The notes under the pieces were generated by a model. The model was not told the DNA's origin and did no database searches. It saw only the letters and a program-made list of their open reading frames with translations. From Temnopleurus reevesii (taxonomy: Eukaryota > Echinodermata > Echinoidea > Temnopleuroida > Temnopleuridae), in contig BQKZ01001349.1 in NCBI GenBank assembly GCA_036244855.1, positions 37,234 to 101,233 on the forward strand: 64,000 nt of DNA, in the 5' to 3' direction. Both the position numbers and the translations under genes were made by a program. Positions 13,058 to 27,600 of this stretch are shown piece by piece; the first letter of the stretch is position 1; every line of letters begins with the position of its first letter.

Positions 13058-16000
13058 GAGCACAAAGCCCAACACGAAAGTGAAAACACACATCGGCTTA
13101 CGATGAATGCTCAACGGGTTAATGCCGTTCATATATTCATAAAGAGTATTTTGGCCATCAGAACTTTTTCGCTGAAATTACTGCGCCTCTGCAGAGAGAC
13201 CTTTACACATACCGTATACATGAAATAAAACGCGAATCTGTAACATTCATGAATGTTTATCATTTGAATTTTGGAGGATCATTATGTGTCAAATTTATCG
13301 ATCTTCCGTGGATTGTAAAGTATTGTATAAAGATTCATGTTGCCTTTTACTGTGTGTCTTGAAAGAAGAAAGGAGATTCCTGAATGGCTGATAAAAGACG
13401 TGGGAAAACCAGCTGATTGTGTTTGTCCAGGATTGGTGAATTTATTTCATTTATTCCAGAGCTGAAAAATCTGATTATATTTACTCTGGTAGCAGCTCAC
13501 CTGAAGTTCTACTCATATTTTAGGGGGTCTAATGTTACATAATTAGTCTTCATTGTTGATTTAGGTCTGGTTAAAATTATTTCTAATGCGATTTACAACG
13601 CTGGTTAACGAATTCTAGGAGCCAGCTGAATGGGCAGTTCATGTTAAATAGTGAATCGTTGGTTTTCATACTACAGGCCCAATAGTAATGATATCGATCC
13701 GCGATCATGATTGGTTATTTCTTATTTATCATAGAGTGAAGAAAAAACCGGCTATAAATCTATAGTAAGCGATCGAGTATAATACAAACTGCCGCATTCT
13801 TTCAATTAAAAAAATAGAAGATGCATCCTGTAATTAATTATAAGGATATTGATATTTATATAGCGCTCTTACAGAAGGGTGTATCACAGCGCTCTACAGC
13901 ATTGCGTAACTTAATTGAAAATTGATTACCTAAATTGATTACCTAAACAAATCATTTAACTATTGTATTAAAGAGAAAGGTTATTAAGGAACGTTGAAAG
14001 AGAGCAAGAGAATGAAAAGATCGAAGAGCCTGAGAGAGGTTATTCCGAAGATGTGGTGCAGAAATGGAAAATGCTCGATCCCCGGACCGTGTGCGACTTC
14101 TGAGTGATCATAATTTATCGTTTTATCTCATTTTACACCAGCACGAATTATATGATAGTTATATAATACGAGTGCGCAAGGCGAGAGAGGAATGTATTCC
14201 ACTTTTTAGAAATGTCTGTTATTTCAATTCATTGTCAGATCATTGAACGGATCAAGTCAGCAAGATGTTAGAGGAATGTAAAAATATATTAATTACATAC
14301 GAGCAAGCGAAGCGAGCGAGGCGAATCTTGTCATTTTATAATTTGAAAATAAAAAGGAAAGACCGGTTTTGCTTAGGACTGTGGATTGTAATCACTGCGG
14401 CCTATCTAGGACTTTTCACGATTTGCAACGCATGCCTGTTCTGCCACGCAAAAGGAGAATGATTTTATTTTACTCTATTTTGTATTTACTTTAGGGGTGA
14501 AAATTGAACAGTGGACGTTTGAAATGTACCTTTAAACCCACGGTAGGCATGGTGGGTCTGATGAAGCCTTTGATTGGTTATTTAGACGCGATAAGAAAAC
14601 GTAGGTCAGTAATCTTGTCGCCTCATTTTCTGAATATGTGTGTCCTATAGTGGTTGATCATCCGCCAAATGACCTGCAGGATATCGGTCCGAATCCCGGT
14701 TGAGGGGGTATTAAAGACTTTGCCTTCTTCCTCAGCTCAGCATTCTAGGAGGGGGGGGGGGGGCAAGTAACAGGCTACCTACATCTGTAGCGAAGAATAC
14801 CTCATGTAGCCATTCGTTCTAGACATGCTAGAGGTGGACATGACGAAGAGACGGAGGTTTTTGCCACCGTTTGTGCAACACGGCACAAAAAAATGACTGT
14901 CACTAGACATTTCTATTAGAGCTTATTACCATACGTTGAAAATTAAACAGCAGAGTTTTGAAATATATCTTTGAATCCATTGTTGGTCCGATAAAGCCTC
15001 TGACTGGCTACCTTAGACGATCGATGGGGGAGATGGAGACAGCGATCCTTGTCGCTTGAATCTTATCTGGGTATACCTGTAGTCTAGTGGTGAAGCATTT
15101 GCTAAGTAAGAAGGTTATCGGTTCAAACCCCGGCGAAGTCATACCAAGTCATGCGGTTCGTATGGTTAGAAAAAAAACCGGAGACTTGCACCGCCGCACG
15201 AAAACCACTTTATTTTGCTTTGAATTATTGAACTTCAGAGTTTTGTTGTGTCCCTTTAAACCCTTTAAGCTCAAGCGCCTGATGAGTTACCGGAGACAAT
15301 GAGAGAGACGAAGGACATGATCCATGTCGCATGAATCTTAGCCGAGCATAATATTGTGGTCTATAGTGGTAAAGCATCTGCTAAGTAAGGAGCTTATCGG
15401 TTCAAACCCCGTCGAAATCAGACCAAGTCAGCGGTCTTATAGCTCTAAGAAGACGGGTACTGGTGCCGCCGTAACTATGCACCTCACGCAACGAAAACCT
15501 CTTTATTTTGCCTGAACTTATTTAACTGCAGAATTATTATAGTGTACCTTCAAACCCATGTAGGGTCTGATCGGGCTCCTGATGGGTTACCTGAGACGAC
15601 GAGGGAAACGGAGACCGTGATCCATTCTGCCTGAATCTTAGCCAGGTATAACCAGTAGGCCTATCTCAATGTTATAACAGTGGTCTAGTGGTGCAGCATT
15701 GGCTACTTGAAGAGGATATCGGTTCAAACCCCTTCGGAGTCATACCAAGCCATGCGGTTTGTAGGGTTAGAAAAAACCGGAGACTGGTGCCATCACCGCA
15801 CCTGTACTGTATGCCCCTCACACACCGAAAACCACTTTATTTTACTTTACATTGTTGAACCGCAGAGTTTTGTATTGTCCCTTTAAGCCAATGTTGGGTC
15901 TGCTCAAGCCCCTGATGGTTTACCTGCTTACCTGAGACGATCGATGAGAAGACGGAGACAGCGATCCTTGTCGCCTTAAACTTAGTAGAGAATCATGGGG

Positions 16001-18609
16001 AGGTAATCGTTTCAAACCCCTGCAAAATCATAACAGACCATGCGGTCTATGATGTTTATAGGGATAGAAAAACGGAGACTGGTGACATAATCGCGCCTGT
16101 ATTGTGCCACTTTATTTTGCCTGGACTTATTGAACTTCAGAGTTCTGAAGTGTACCTTTAAGCCCATGTTGGGTCTGATCAAGCCCCTGATGGGTTACCT
16201 GAGACGATCAGGAGACGGAGGCTGTGATTCATGTGGCCTGAAATTTAGTCGGCTATACCTGTGGTCTAGTGGTAAGNGAGCACAAAGCCCAACACGAAAG
16301 TGAAAACACACATCGGTTTACGATCAATGCTCGACGGGTTAATGCCGCTCATATTCATAAGGAGTATATTCGGCATTATAAGCATTTTTCGTTGACTACT
16401 TTGTATTGGCAATGAGATGTTTTACGTATACCCCATTAATATACCTCAAATGTATCGATCTTCCGTAGATTGTAAAGTATTGTTTAAAGTATCATGTCCA
16501 GGAAGAAGAAAGAGTATTCCCGATTAGCTGAACTGTTGGACTTTTCCCGTATAAAAGAAGTGGGAAAACCAGCTGATGATGTTCATCAAGAATTAGTGAA
16601 ATAAATCCCCTTAATTCAGGGTTGAAAACTCTGGTGGCAGTTTACATGGTTGGTGTTTTGAAGTTACTTTTTATATTTCATGGGCTCTCACATTACATAA
16701 TTTGTCTTCTCGGTTACTGCTGATCTTGTTAGAATTTAACGCCAGTTAACGAAATTTCAGGATGTAGCCAGCTAGATGGGCAACTCATGTTATATAGTGA
16801 ATCATTGGCTTTCATGCTGCATGCCCAATATTCGATCACTGATCATGAATTAAGAAGGGGGGGGGTGACCTGTGAGCGTGAAGAAACTGTTCGTGTCTGC
16901 TTTTGCTATGTTTCAAAGTATTCAGGCAATCACATACTACGAGTGGCGGCGAATTCTGATTTCTGTTACTCACATGATTGAATTTGAAGTGATTTATCCA
17001 TACCTATTTACTTTTACGCAAAGTTTGAAGGAGATATTCCACTAATTGCCTGATATTGCAACAGCTATTCTTGGATATTTATGATAAGCGGAACAAATAG
17101 TCAGTGTAAGAATGCATTGTTTGGATCTTAATTTTCTATCATTCCATTTCAATTCATATAGTCATAACTAGATTAAATCGCTACAAAAGTGCAACAAGCA
17201 AACCAAACGAGGGCGTAATATTCTTTTAATTTAACAGATGGAAAGATGCCTGTTGCGATTTTATAGCACTCCATCAGATAGTTTATATGTAAATACTGTG
17301 ATAGCAATTCATCACTAGCGAGAAAAGCGATCGAGGAAAATATTCCGCTTTTTATTAGTGGGCATTTTCTAAATTGCATTGTTCAAATTAAACTGCGATA
17401 CCAGATATCCAGTTCATTGCTATATCAGGTAAGGCTCTAGAAAGAAATCGGGTTGTGCGGAACAACCATTGCGTGTAGAGAATCCATACAATTTGCATCC
17501 TTACGTATTTTTGCCAGACTTACATAGATAGCATGTAACTACAAAACATTATTTCAATGACAAACAAGCGAGCGAAGCGAACAAGGAAAAGTTTGCCACG
17601 TGTTTAATACTAAGTTAGGCAAATAATATGGCCTGCTCTCGAGGGCTACTTAATAAAAGCGCAAGGCACCACAAGGCACAGTATTCTATTAACAACTCTA
17701 CCATATCTATATTATAGTGTTGCAAATAAAACTTTAAACCCATGTTGGGTCCGATCAAGTCCCGGATTGGATACCTGAGACGATTAGGAGACAGAGACAG
17801 AGACAGCAATCCTTGTCGCCTAAAACTTAGCCGAACATGACTGTGGTCTAGCGGTAAGGCATTTGCTAATTGAGTTGTTTATCGGTTCAAACCCCTGCAG
17901 AGTCATACCAAACCATGCGGTCTTTATAGGACTAGAGAAACGTAGACTGGTGCCATCATTGCACCAGTACCCCTCACGCAACATATGGGTTACTAGTCCT
18001 TTGTCAGGACTGTGCTGTGATCCTCCCCCAATAATTCCATGTTTCGCCCGACCTCCACGTCAGAAAAACGTACAGCCCGAAGAATTTGCACCCCGACCGG
18101 TGAAATTCGGAGATCGCGCGATCAGTGAAGGAACGCGCTCTATTGGGGGAACGTGAAAATGAGGGTGAGATGGCCAAATAAAAAAACGGATATAATATAG
18201 ACTAATGGGTTACCTGAGACGATGAGGGAAACAGAGACCGCGATCCATTCCGCCCGAATCTTAGCCAGGAATAATCAGTATCTCAATGGTATAACTATGA
18301 TCTAGTGGTACAGCATCGGCTAATTGAGGAGGTTATCGGTTCAATTCCCGGCGAAATCATACCACAAGCCATGTGAGTTATAGGGTTAGAAAAACGTATA
18401 CTTCCATCGTCGCACCAATGCCCCTCACGCAACAGAAACCACTTTATTTTTACTTTATATCATTGAACTTCAGAGTTTTGTAGTGTACCTTTAAGCCCAT
18501 GTTGGGTCTGATGAAGCCCCTGATGGGTTACCTGAGACGATCAGGAGACGGAGGCTGTGATTCATGTAGCCTGAAATTTAGTCGGCTATACCTGTGGTCT
18601 AGTGGTAAG
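13058..18609. repeat. haplotype duplication B (13058-16276 and 16278-18609)
   Basis: The sequence GAGCACAAAGCCCAACACG at 13058 restarts at 16278 after a single N at 16277. The end of the first copy (CTATACCTGTGGTCTAGTGG) is met again at 18586-18609. The copies are more diverged than other duplicated blocks and contain different numbers of the tRNA-like array units. Confidence 0.75.
14500..16276 (+). repeat. tandem array of tRNA-like units, haplotype copy 1
   Basis: Units of about 280-320 bases each carry an A-box-like TGGTCTAGTGG and a B-box-like GGTTCAAACCC about 40 bases apart. B boxes stand at 14686, 15120, 15399, 15721 and 16009; A boxes at 15081, 15357, 15681 and 16262. The rest of the unit repeats too, for example CCTGATGGGTTACCTGAGAC and ACCACTTTATTTTGC. 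The 16009 unit has lost its A box. These are not functional tRNA genes, because the acceptor and anticodon stems do not form. They look like a SINE-type head amplified in tandem. Confidence 0.75.
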
Positions 18610-19465
18610 GCATTGGCTAATTGAGGAGGTCATCGATTCAAATCCCTGCGGAGTCATACAAAGTCATGCGGTCTGTAGGGTTAGGCAAAAACGGAGACTT
18701 AATTGCATCGCCTCACCTGTACTATGCCCATCACGCATTATAGAGACCATTCAATTTATAATTACATTATTCAGGGTTTTGTAGTGTCCCTTGAAGCCCA
18801 TGTTGGGTCTGATCAAGCCTATGATGGATTACCTGAGACGATGAAGAGACGGAGGCCGTGATCCTGAACCTTAGCCGGACTAACTGTGGTTTAGTGGTCA
18901 AGTATCGGCTAAGTGAGGTTATCGGTTCAAATCCCGGCGAAGTCAAATTAAGTCATGCGGTTTGTATAGAAAAAACGGAGACTTGCACCGTCGCCGCGTT
19001 TGAACCAAGAAACCTCTTTATTTTACTTTACAGTATTGAACTTCAGGGATTTGTAGTGTCCCTTTAAGCCCATGTTGGGTATGATCAAGCCCCCGATGGG
19101 TTACCTGAGACGATGAGGGAGACTGAGGCCGTGATCATTGTCACATGAATTTTAGCCGGGCATAATATTGTGGTCTTCGCATCTGCTATAACTTAGGAGG
19201 TTGTCGGTTCAAATCTCGGCGAAGTCAGACCACGCCGTGCGGTCTATAGCTCTAGGGAAACAGGTACTGATGCCGCCACGCAATATGCCCCTCACGCAAT
19301 AGAGACCACTTGATTTTGCTTTACATTATTGAACTTCAGAGTTGTATAGAGTCCCTTTAAATTCATGTTGGGTCTGAAAACTCTCAACTCCCTGGTCTGA
19401 TCAAGCCCCTGATGGGTTACCTGAGACGATGAGGAGACAGAGGCCATGATCCTTGTCGCCTGAAA
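17700..19465 (+). repeat. tandem array of tRNA-like units, haplotype copy 2 and continuation
   Basis: The same unit as at 14500-16276. A boxes stand at 17844, 18298, 18595 and 18887, and B boxes at 17884, 18338, 18635, 18924 and 19206. The first two units are separated by an unrelated, GC-richer stretch (about 17985-18175). The array ends near 19465, after CCTTGTCGCCTGAAATAATG. Confidence 0.75.
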
Positions 19466-21057
19466 TAATGACTTCCGGCTTGCAGGAGGCATCATGGGAC
19501 GGTATGAAGGACGAACTTGACTGTCAAACATGAACAGGTGTACCGAGGATCAATCATATTACAATGACTTCAAATCATTACTACTACATCAGGGAGCTCA
19601 CCTCCCGTACCACCTTCTACCATCAATCGTAAAATCTCGAGCACTTGTTCGGAGGAGCAAGGGGTGTCTAATAAAGTTTGTTTTGCTTTCGAATTTAGTA
19701 AAATAAACTGATAAATGCGCTGATTTATATTGACAGCTTGATCATTATCAAAGTAGAATATCACATTCAAAAGAAACATCCGAGGTATATTTCGCCGAAT
19801 TTTACTACACCTGGAATTACACGTTCATTAGACCTTGCTGCCATGGATATGTGTTGTGCGCTATATACTGATTATTATTATTAATATTTGTATGAGATTA
19901 TTCATTTTGTAAAATCTGGGGTATGAAATTTTAGACTCACCTTCCTTCGTAGAAACTAATTGGAACGGAAATTCAATGATATTTGTATTGCTATTGAATT
20001 GTTCGTATTACAATCGTAACTTTTGATGTAAGAATATATCGTAACGTCGCGTATTTACGTAATTACCACACATAATGGACAAAATTTCCCCGAAATTTGG
20101 GGGGTTTTTTTATATTTATGTTCAGTTTTACAAAAATATCCCCAAGTACCAACGTAATATACCATTATTTCCTCAGCAAGACTATTGTGTTGCTTGTTTG
20201 AAAATCAAAGAAATATTAATTCCTGTACTCTTGGGACTCCGAGCCAAACCATATGAGATATGGCACTGAAGGGTGAACTTTGAGGTGAATCTATACCCCT
20301 CTTCCTCCCTTCTCTATTTCTAGTAAATAGGAAGCAAGGTGTCTGTTGATGATTGAGGTAGAACCTGCTACCGTTTGGCAGGTGTTTCATCGTGAAAGTG
20401 TGAAGATCAGAATCGGAAAGAAAGATCAATCCCTAACCAACCCCCTTCCACTTTCTATACCTATCAATTTCTCTGAACTTTCCATTGATGAGCAACTTTG
20501 TCCTATTCATATCGACATTCAACATTGTCGTCCTAATCCGAAATAAGTTCATGAGATTTAACAGTCTTATCATAAATCATATTGTAAATTAAAAGTGCAG
20601 TGAAATTTTTACTGCCAGTAATTTCAAATGAGTAACGTGAAATTAATAACTAGAATATTATAAATCAGTTTACGAATATAATAAGATGATGTGTATTGAA
20701 TGAGTTCAATAGGAAATATTAGATATATCAACTGTAATTCGACTGGTTCAGACTCCCTTGTCTGACGTGTCTGATTCTGATTCTGAATACGTCTGTACAA
20801 ATCTCCAAAAGATTAGATTATGAATTGACGAAAAATTAATATTCCAGTCTAATCAAATAATTTTATTTATTTTTCAGTTCTTTTGAAAAGTAAATTAAAA
20901 TATAATAGTAATATGACAAAAGAAATGAAAAATAGAGGCCAGCAAAGAAGCGAGGCTTGTTTAATATTACATTAATATGGTATACATGATAAAGGTATAA
21001 CAATTATATTCAGCTATCATTGGTGTTTATTTTCTTTTTTTTCTCTCTCGTTTACAG
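19466..21057. other. no gene recognised upstream of first visible exon
   Basis: AT-rich sequence leading into the pyrimidine tract of the EMI exon. I looked for a signal-peptide exon with a phase-2 donor and did not find a convincing one. Confidence 0.45.
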
Positions 21058-21222
21058 GACTGGAAATTGGTGTGAATTTAAGAGGACAAAACAAGTGACA
21101 TGTAATGTTCGCAATGGAACGGAAATGTATATACAACGTACCGTATCACCATGGTGTAACTATCAGCTACGTACACTATATGGACAAATACAGCATAAAG
21201 ATTGTTCTAAATCAGCATATCG
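21058..21222 (+). CDS. EMID1: EMI domain, N-terminal exon
   Basis: The exon follows a polypyrimidine tract and AG at 21056-21057 and ends before GTAAGT at 21223. It starts in phase 2 (one base completing a codon) and ends in phase 2. The translation begins TGNWCEFKR and contains [16 protein letters not shown] and KDCSKSAYR. This gives four of the EMI-domain cysteines and an N-glycosylation sequon (NGT) at the place where EMID1/COL26A1 proteins also carry one. No hydrophobic leader is coded in the exon itself; the hydrophobic residues just upstream are the translated pyrimidine tract of the intron. Confidence 0.9.
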
Positions 21223-21586
21223 GTAAGTTTATTTTACCATGATTTCATCAGAAATGTTACTTTGTAAATGCTTTATTTTTTGTTTTGGGGGAGTTTGGGA
21301 TCAAATTTGGAGAGACAATTAGCGCTCATGGCCCATGTGTTTTATGCACAGGTATGTGTGTATGTTTGTGTGTGTGTGTGTATGTGAATTTGTGATTTTT
21401 TGCTTTATGTTTGTTGGTACGTGTGTGGTATATGTGTGAGGGTGAATATGTAATTGTTAAGTACGTATATACAAATACGTATTAAAGAGTTTTTATGTTA
21501 CGTATGTACACGATTTTGATTCAGATGTGGGTGGATGCGTGCGCGTAAGTATGTGAGTGGGTATGTGTGTGTATGTGTGTGTGTGT

Positions 21587-21621
<35 letters not shown>

Positions 21622-24600
21622 GTTGTGTGTGCTGTGTGTGTGTGTGTTGTGTGTGTGTGCCACGCATTTGTGTGTTAGAATACGGTAAAAAGAGCTACAG
21701 AAAATATTTTACCAGCAAACCAGTGAATCTCCCTTATCATTGTTTATAATTATGTTAAACATTGGATATTTTTATAAAGAAATACATTTGCTAGATTCAT
21801 TAGGATATTTCATTGCGAGAATATAGTCTCTGATTTAAGATTTCAACAAAAAAATATGAATCAGCTACCCTTTCCTGGACCTAAAAATCCCCAAGTCATG
21901 ACCAAAGACTGTTTTAGGCAAAATCCTTGCTTTATTAAGCTGTCATAACATGAACACTTTGACAAGACTCAGACAGTTCGCTGACGCCCCGAATTATTCA
22001 CTCTTCCGCGTAATAAATACTTCGGAAGGAACTTACTTCGTTAAGCGTTGTAAGACGCAGCAAAATATTATACCAGGTCTGGGCTGTGTATGGATCGAGT
22101 TCGCATCGATCTGCAACTTCTTTTTAATTATGTATTTATTATCAAATCATCAAATAAAACACTTGAAGTTATAACAGATAATACAAGATTAGAATGATCA
22201 GTGGAAAAACAAAAACGTTTACGTATAATAGAACTAAAAAAAAATCCTTCAAGATTTAGGCAACTTTTAACTAACAACAATTAAATTGATAGATATAATT
22301 TATTCAATATTGTCGTCAACGGCCCACAAAGGGGTGCACATGCAATACTGCTGTGTTAAGGTACCCGGAGGCTATGAAAAAAATACATAGGCTGTACCGG
22401 GTGGGACTCGAACCCACGACCTCTGGAAGACTAGACCAGTGTCATAACCACTAGACCACCGGAGCGCCCTAGCGATAAGGTTCTATGTGAATCCCCTTTG
22501 TGGGCCGTTGTGGGCCGTTGGCGACAATATTGAATAAATTATATCTATCATTACGTCACCCAGCGGAATTAATCACAATATTTCAAACAATTAAATTGTT
22601 TACGAAATATTGTAAGACGTTTCACATCTAATTTTTTCTTAATTCAGCAAAATTCGAGCATCGTTTTACTCTTGTAATACTCAAAGGAAGGTTCCAAATT
22701 AGCACAATATTTTCCATTAACAAATAAAGGACACATCACATCTGTCTTTCATTAAAGCTCTTAGATCTCTTTCTTGTCATTTGAAAGATTTATGTTGCCA
22801 TTTAGATATGTATAATTTGAGGTCAAGACCGTATTCTAAGAGTTCCTTTTCTTGATAAGTTCCAGAATGTTAGCAGAAAATAAGCAAAATGTAAAGACTA
22901 ACACCTTTTATGATATAAACAATTAGAGCATTTGTTGTCATTTAAAAGATTTATGTTACAATTTGGATGTATATAATTTGAGGTCATGACCGCCCCAGCA
23001 GGTTTATGCTAACCTTGTCACGCTCCACGCGCGTTCTGTTCTTTGATAAGTCCCACAATGTTCAGCAGCTAATAAAATTAAATTTTCATTAGATTTGTTC
23101 ATATAAACTTGCAGGACTTGAAAACGATGAAAGGATAAACATTGAAATCATTTTGACGTTCATTTGTTCATTTGTTTTATATTATGTTCAGATAATATAA
23201 CGAATTAACACGATATAAACTATTTCCGAAAATTTAACTAGAACGCAGACAATAGGTCCGTACACCGTGTATTCAACTGTGCGGACACAACAACAACAAG
23301 CCGGTACCGAACTCAATAGCATTACAAAGGACCATTGAAATTGCGTTCGACTTAACTTTTCGAAAATACTTTATATCGTGTTCGATAGGTATGCTGTAAG
23401 CAAATATCAGCTGAAGGAAGGATTGGAATTTGGAATTTATTCATTTGAACGTCATCGACATATACAGCCAACATTTTGTGCTTATTACATTTTTTCATAT
23501 ACACTGTGTTATGTTAAACAAATTATACAAAATAAAGAAAATATGAGTGATTTGATCACAATAATGAAACAATTTTATGTTAGATAAAATAAATATTTGA
23601 CAACAAAATACAAAATAATTCCATGCATAAGCGCTTATATTTCAATTCGTTTGATTTGTTGGTTTAGTATTATTTCATTTTAATCTGTTTTAATTTCGGT
23701 TTTGTTTTATTCATGACAATCAATTGATTATAGCTTTTAGAATAATATATAAATGCGTTATGATGAACTAAGATATTATCAGTAATCCATGTATCATCAT
23801 GCATTTATCAAAAATCGTATCCCAAAAATTCGTTAAATTCCGTAGTTTTATCCTGATAAAAACGCTGCTTGGACTCGAGTGTCCTAAGATGACCCCTATC
23901 ACTCTAAGAGACGTCTCTCACTGAGTGTGCAAAGTGGACATGCTTTGTTTACATTGCAGAAAATTAGCGGGAAGTCTCGTTTATTCTTTGTGATTTGGTC
24001 TGATTTCAAATCTCCGGGGTTCCCACCACCAAATAACCCTAGTTAGCCTTTTTTTATGACGCAAATATATGTTGAAGTTTGATTCATGGAAAGCGGAACG
24101 TCTTGAAAAGTGGGGGTTTCATTGAGCCATTATTATTCAACTGTCTTTACTTTTTGGTTCGTATGATATTTCTGTAAGTTTATCTTAAGTACTCATTTGT
24201 GTACGTTGATACTCGTAATTTATATGCAAAATATGAGAAGAAACCGTTTTTCAAATTAGTATATGCTATTGCAAATCCGTCTCATTTGTTCATTCAGAGA
24301 AGATCGATTTAATCAACTTGACTTTGACTTACATAATTAGTTCAAGTAAATTTATTAGGTAAAAAACACAATGGATTATTTTTTTCCGATTTGGGAATCA
24401 TGATGTCATGATAATTTTAAAAAAATGGTCGAACCCAGAATAGGCCTACGATCTACCGGGCATCAGGCTTCATAGTTTTTCTGCCATCCAATATATGAGG
24501 GCTTATCATGATGTCTCACAACTTATAATCACATGTTTACCTCATCCAAGCTTGCCAAAGCTCCATAAAAATAGAAACAGCCTGTTTTAGTTTGGTCCTT

Positions 24601-27600
24601 TCTCTTCGAACGGAAATATGGATGCATATAAATGCTCAATGGTAATACATTTACTCTAAAATTTTAAATTGAAAATCGGCAAGCCCCTTAAAAATATGTA
24701 TATACCACACAATACTTCTGGGCCTGACTACTGTGGAACTTGCAAATCATCAACAATTCCATGAGAGAAAAAATCTGAGGTAACATCCCTTTTTTTTAAA
24801 GTGACCTTTTAAGATTCAACGTTCATGAGAGATAACTGCACTAACTTGTTAGATATGCAGTCTATGTGATGATGCTGATAGGTTAGGGTTCCACTGAGTA
24901 AAAAATCTCAGATCGAGGAAATAATATTCACACAGTTTGGATGCGTGGCGCCACTCGCACTCGCTCGTAAACATGGTAAACTCTCGATCAATGCCGCCAA
25001 ATCAGATGATGATAAATAGTTGATCAAGTTGATTTGACATCTTCCTGGTTTAAATTTTCTCAAGCTGTTAAAATACTCAAATGTATAACGACAGTTTGAT
25101 TCACCCTCCTCATCCGCACTTCATCACCTCAATACACCTAAACTTGACCTAAACACACAAACACGCACGCACAATCTCGCGCACACCCCTCCTCTCCCGT
25201 AGCCCTGGACCCCTGTAGTCACAGCCCAAAGGGTCTCTTACTACCGTCTGAGAGTTGAACCGGCATAATTTCTGGACCGTCCATTTGCAGTTCCCGCTTT
25301 CATAAGACAGTAAACTAACTAAAACTGTTTGTACAATTCATGTAGATTCAAATAAATTGCAATCAATCTTTACATATTCATGACCGTGACTTTCATAATG
25401 AAGAGGATTAACCATCTTACCCGTTTAGATGGTGTAAAGTTCAAACATTTGTTTGTTTTACATGTCATTCGAACAATAACTAATGATAACAATTATTAAT
25501 AACATGAAGAAAAAAGTCACAGTATTCGGCAATTACTAAATCATGGAGTATATTTATACGTGTATTTTCGTGGTAGAAAAAGTCTGATTGTTGAACGGGG
25601 TTAAGCATTATAAACCGTTACGATGATCATACTGTTACTATAACGTAACATGTATTAACAGTAGCGGTGGAAACTGGAAAGGCATAATTTTGATCATTGT
25701 GATACGGCACACATGGATATCATATATATAATAATTTTTATGATTTAGTTTTCCAATTCGATTCTAATTGGTTGTCGGCCATAATAATTGCGTCAACGAA
25801 TTTTTCGCCGGATTCTAAATTTCATGGGAACGTTCCCGGAAACATTTTATGACATCCTTTATCTAGGTGTTCTTATGTTCATGAATCTGAACAAACATAG
25901 AATGATAGACATGAGTGTTTGATTGACATAGCCTTTCTCCTTCAACCCTCTAAGGATACCAAACACTATGGGTGGGATGACATTATTAGACACTCATTGG
26001 CACCTGCATGAGAAGTGACAGGGATTGAATATGACAACAGGAAAGACATTAGTTCCGATCGGATTAAGGAAACTTATCGAACTCCTACGAGCACCTTACA
26101 AGATGTACAATATTGTTCTTGAATAAACACTTTGTTTTCCTAACTGTTCGCATTGTTGGGATTTCTATTTTGGTTGCCACTATTACTCGGCACATGTACT
26201 GTTTGTAAGTTATTTTCAAAAGAATATTGAAATCAATGACAAGATTTAATCCATCTTCAGAATCAATCGTTTGTATGTTGGGCTAAAGGCTAACACGTCA
26301 ATACCTGGTCGAACTGTGCGTATGTGCGTATGTGAATGTGTGCGTGTGCGCGTGTGCGCGTGCGCGTGTGCGTGTGCGTGTGTGTGAGTGTACTTGATCG
26401 AAAACGCCCTTTGAGAAAATAACTGAGCATTGGACATTCGTTCATATAAATTTATGTAATTCAATTAAGCTATCAAAAGCATTCGTTGAGCAGATTCATA
26501 TCCAAGTAGTGGTATAAATCCAAAATCAGTTTTGCGCAATGAATGAAAATATAATCTGATAAAACATACCTTAACAATCCACTGGTCAATTCATTGCTAT
26601 GCATGTATGACTATACTAAACATAGAATTTACAAAGAACTAGCTCATAAGGTTATAAATCTAGAATTTTTCTTTATCATGTTCGAGAAAGAGTTTGATAG
26701 ATTCCTGAAATAGAAGAGAGAACGCGTGGTTGCTACCCGCTGAGAAGTCGTAATGAGTTGTGTATTTTTGTCATTGCCGGTATATAACAATCCTGGAGTG
26801 GCATGGTTTCAGTCCGGTAGCTAACCGGTTATTAGGTCCAACTGAGAGATGCTGCAATCTATTATGTGGTGCACCGTTAAAGAGAGGTATATCTATGCAC
26901 CCTTTTTCCTCTTTTGTGGAGCTACACTGATCCTTAGTTTATGATAGAATATAAGCTATTTCTCACAGGGACCAGCGTTCTGAACAAGCCTCTCTTCTTT
27001 GCTGGCCTCTATTTTTTTTAATTCTTTTTTTTACTATTATAATTCATGACAATGTACATGTTTGAATCTTCAAAAGAACTGAAAAATGAAATGATTTGAT
27101 TTGATTTGATCTGATAAATCATTTTCATATTACATGTTGAACACAATATAGAATTAAGAGTAGTGATACATGTGTTAACGATGATCGGTGCAATATTGAC
27201 TGTAGATGTCGATGATGTTTGAATGAATAAATTTCCAAATTTCCAATATTTTTTCCATTTAAATTTAGTGGAAAATGTATAGGCACTTAAGAAGAAATAT
27301 AAATTTAAAACATTTACTCGTGTTGTGTCACAGTCTAAGAGGGTGTTGCTAAAAAGTTGCAGTTGATCGGAACGCGCCAATCAAAATCATTGTTTCATGC
27401 GCGTCTTGTTAAATGCGCATATCGTGCGCGTATGAAAATGCGCGTTGCAATTTGTAAAGTTGCAGTTGGTCTGCTGTTGATTTTGAGCAACACCCCCTAA
27501 GTGTGAAACAGTCTCTTGTTCACACGAGAATGTGAAGTGTATAAACTCTCAAACTTCGCTTCGAGATCAAGGGATTTCACGTTTGTCGAACCAGGAAATT

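Noticed and set aside
15081..15130. tRNA gene in the array
   Set aside because: A and B boxes are present but acceptor and anticodon stems do not form. The unit is a tRNA-derived repeat.
20075..21057. Signal-peptide exon close upstream of the first EMI exon
   Set aside because: The hydrophobic residues before the exon come from translating its own pyrimidine tract. No ATG with leader and phase-2 donor was found nearby.
27018..27380. 120-residue minus-strand frame
   Set aside because: It runs across a dispersed retroposon end and part of a MITE; no domain and low-complexity composition.
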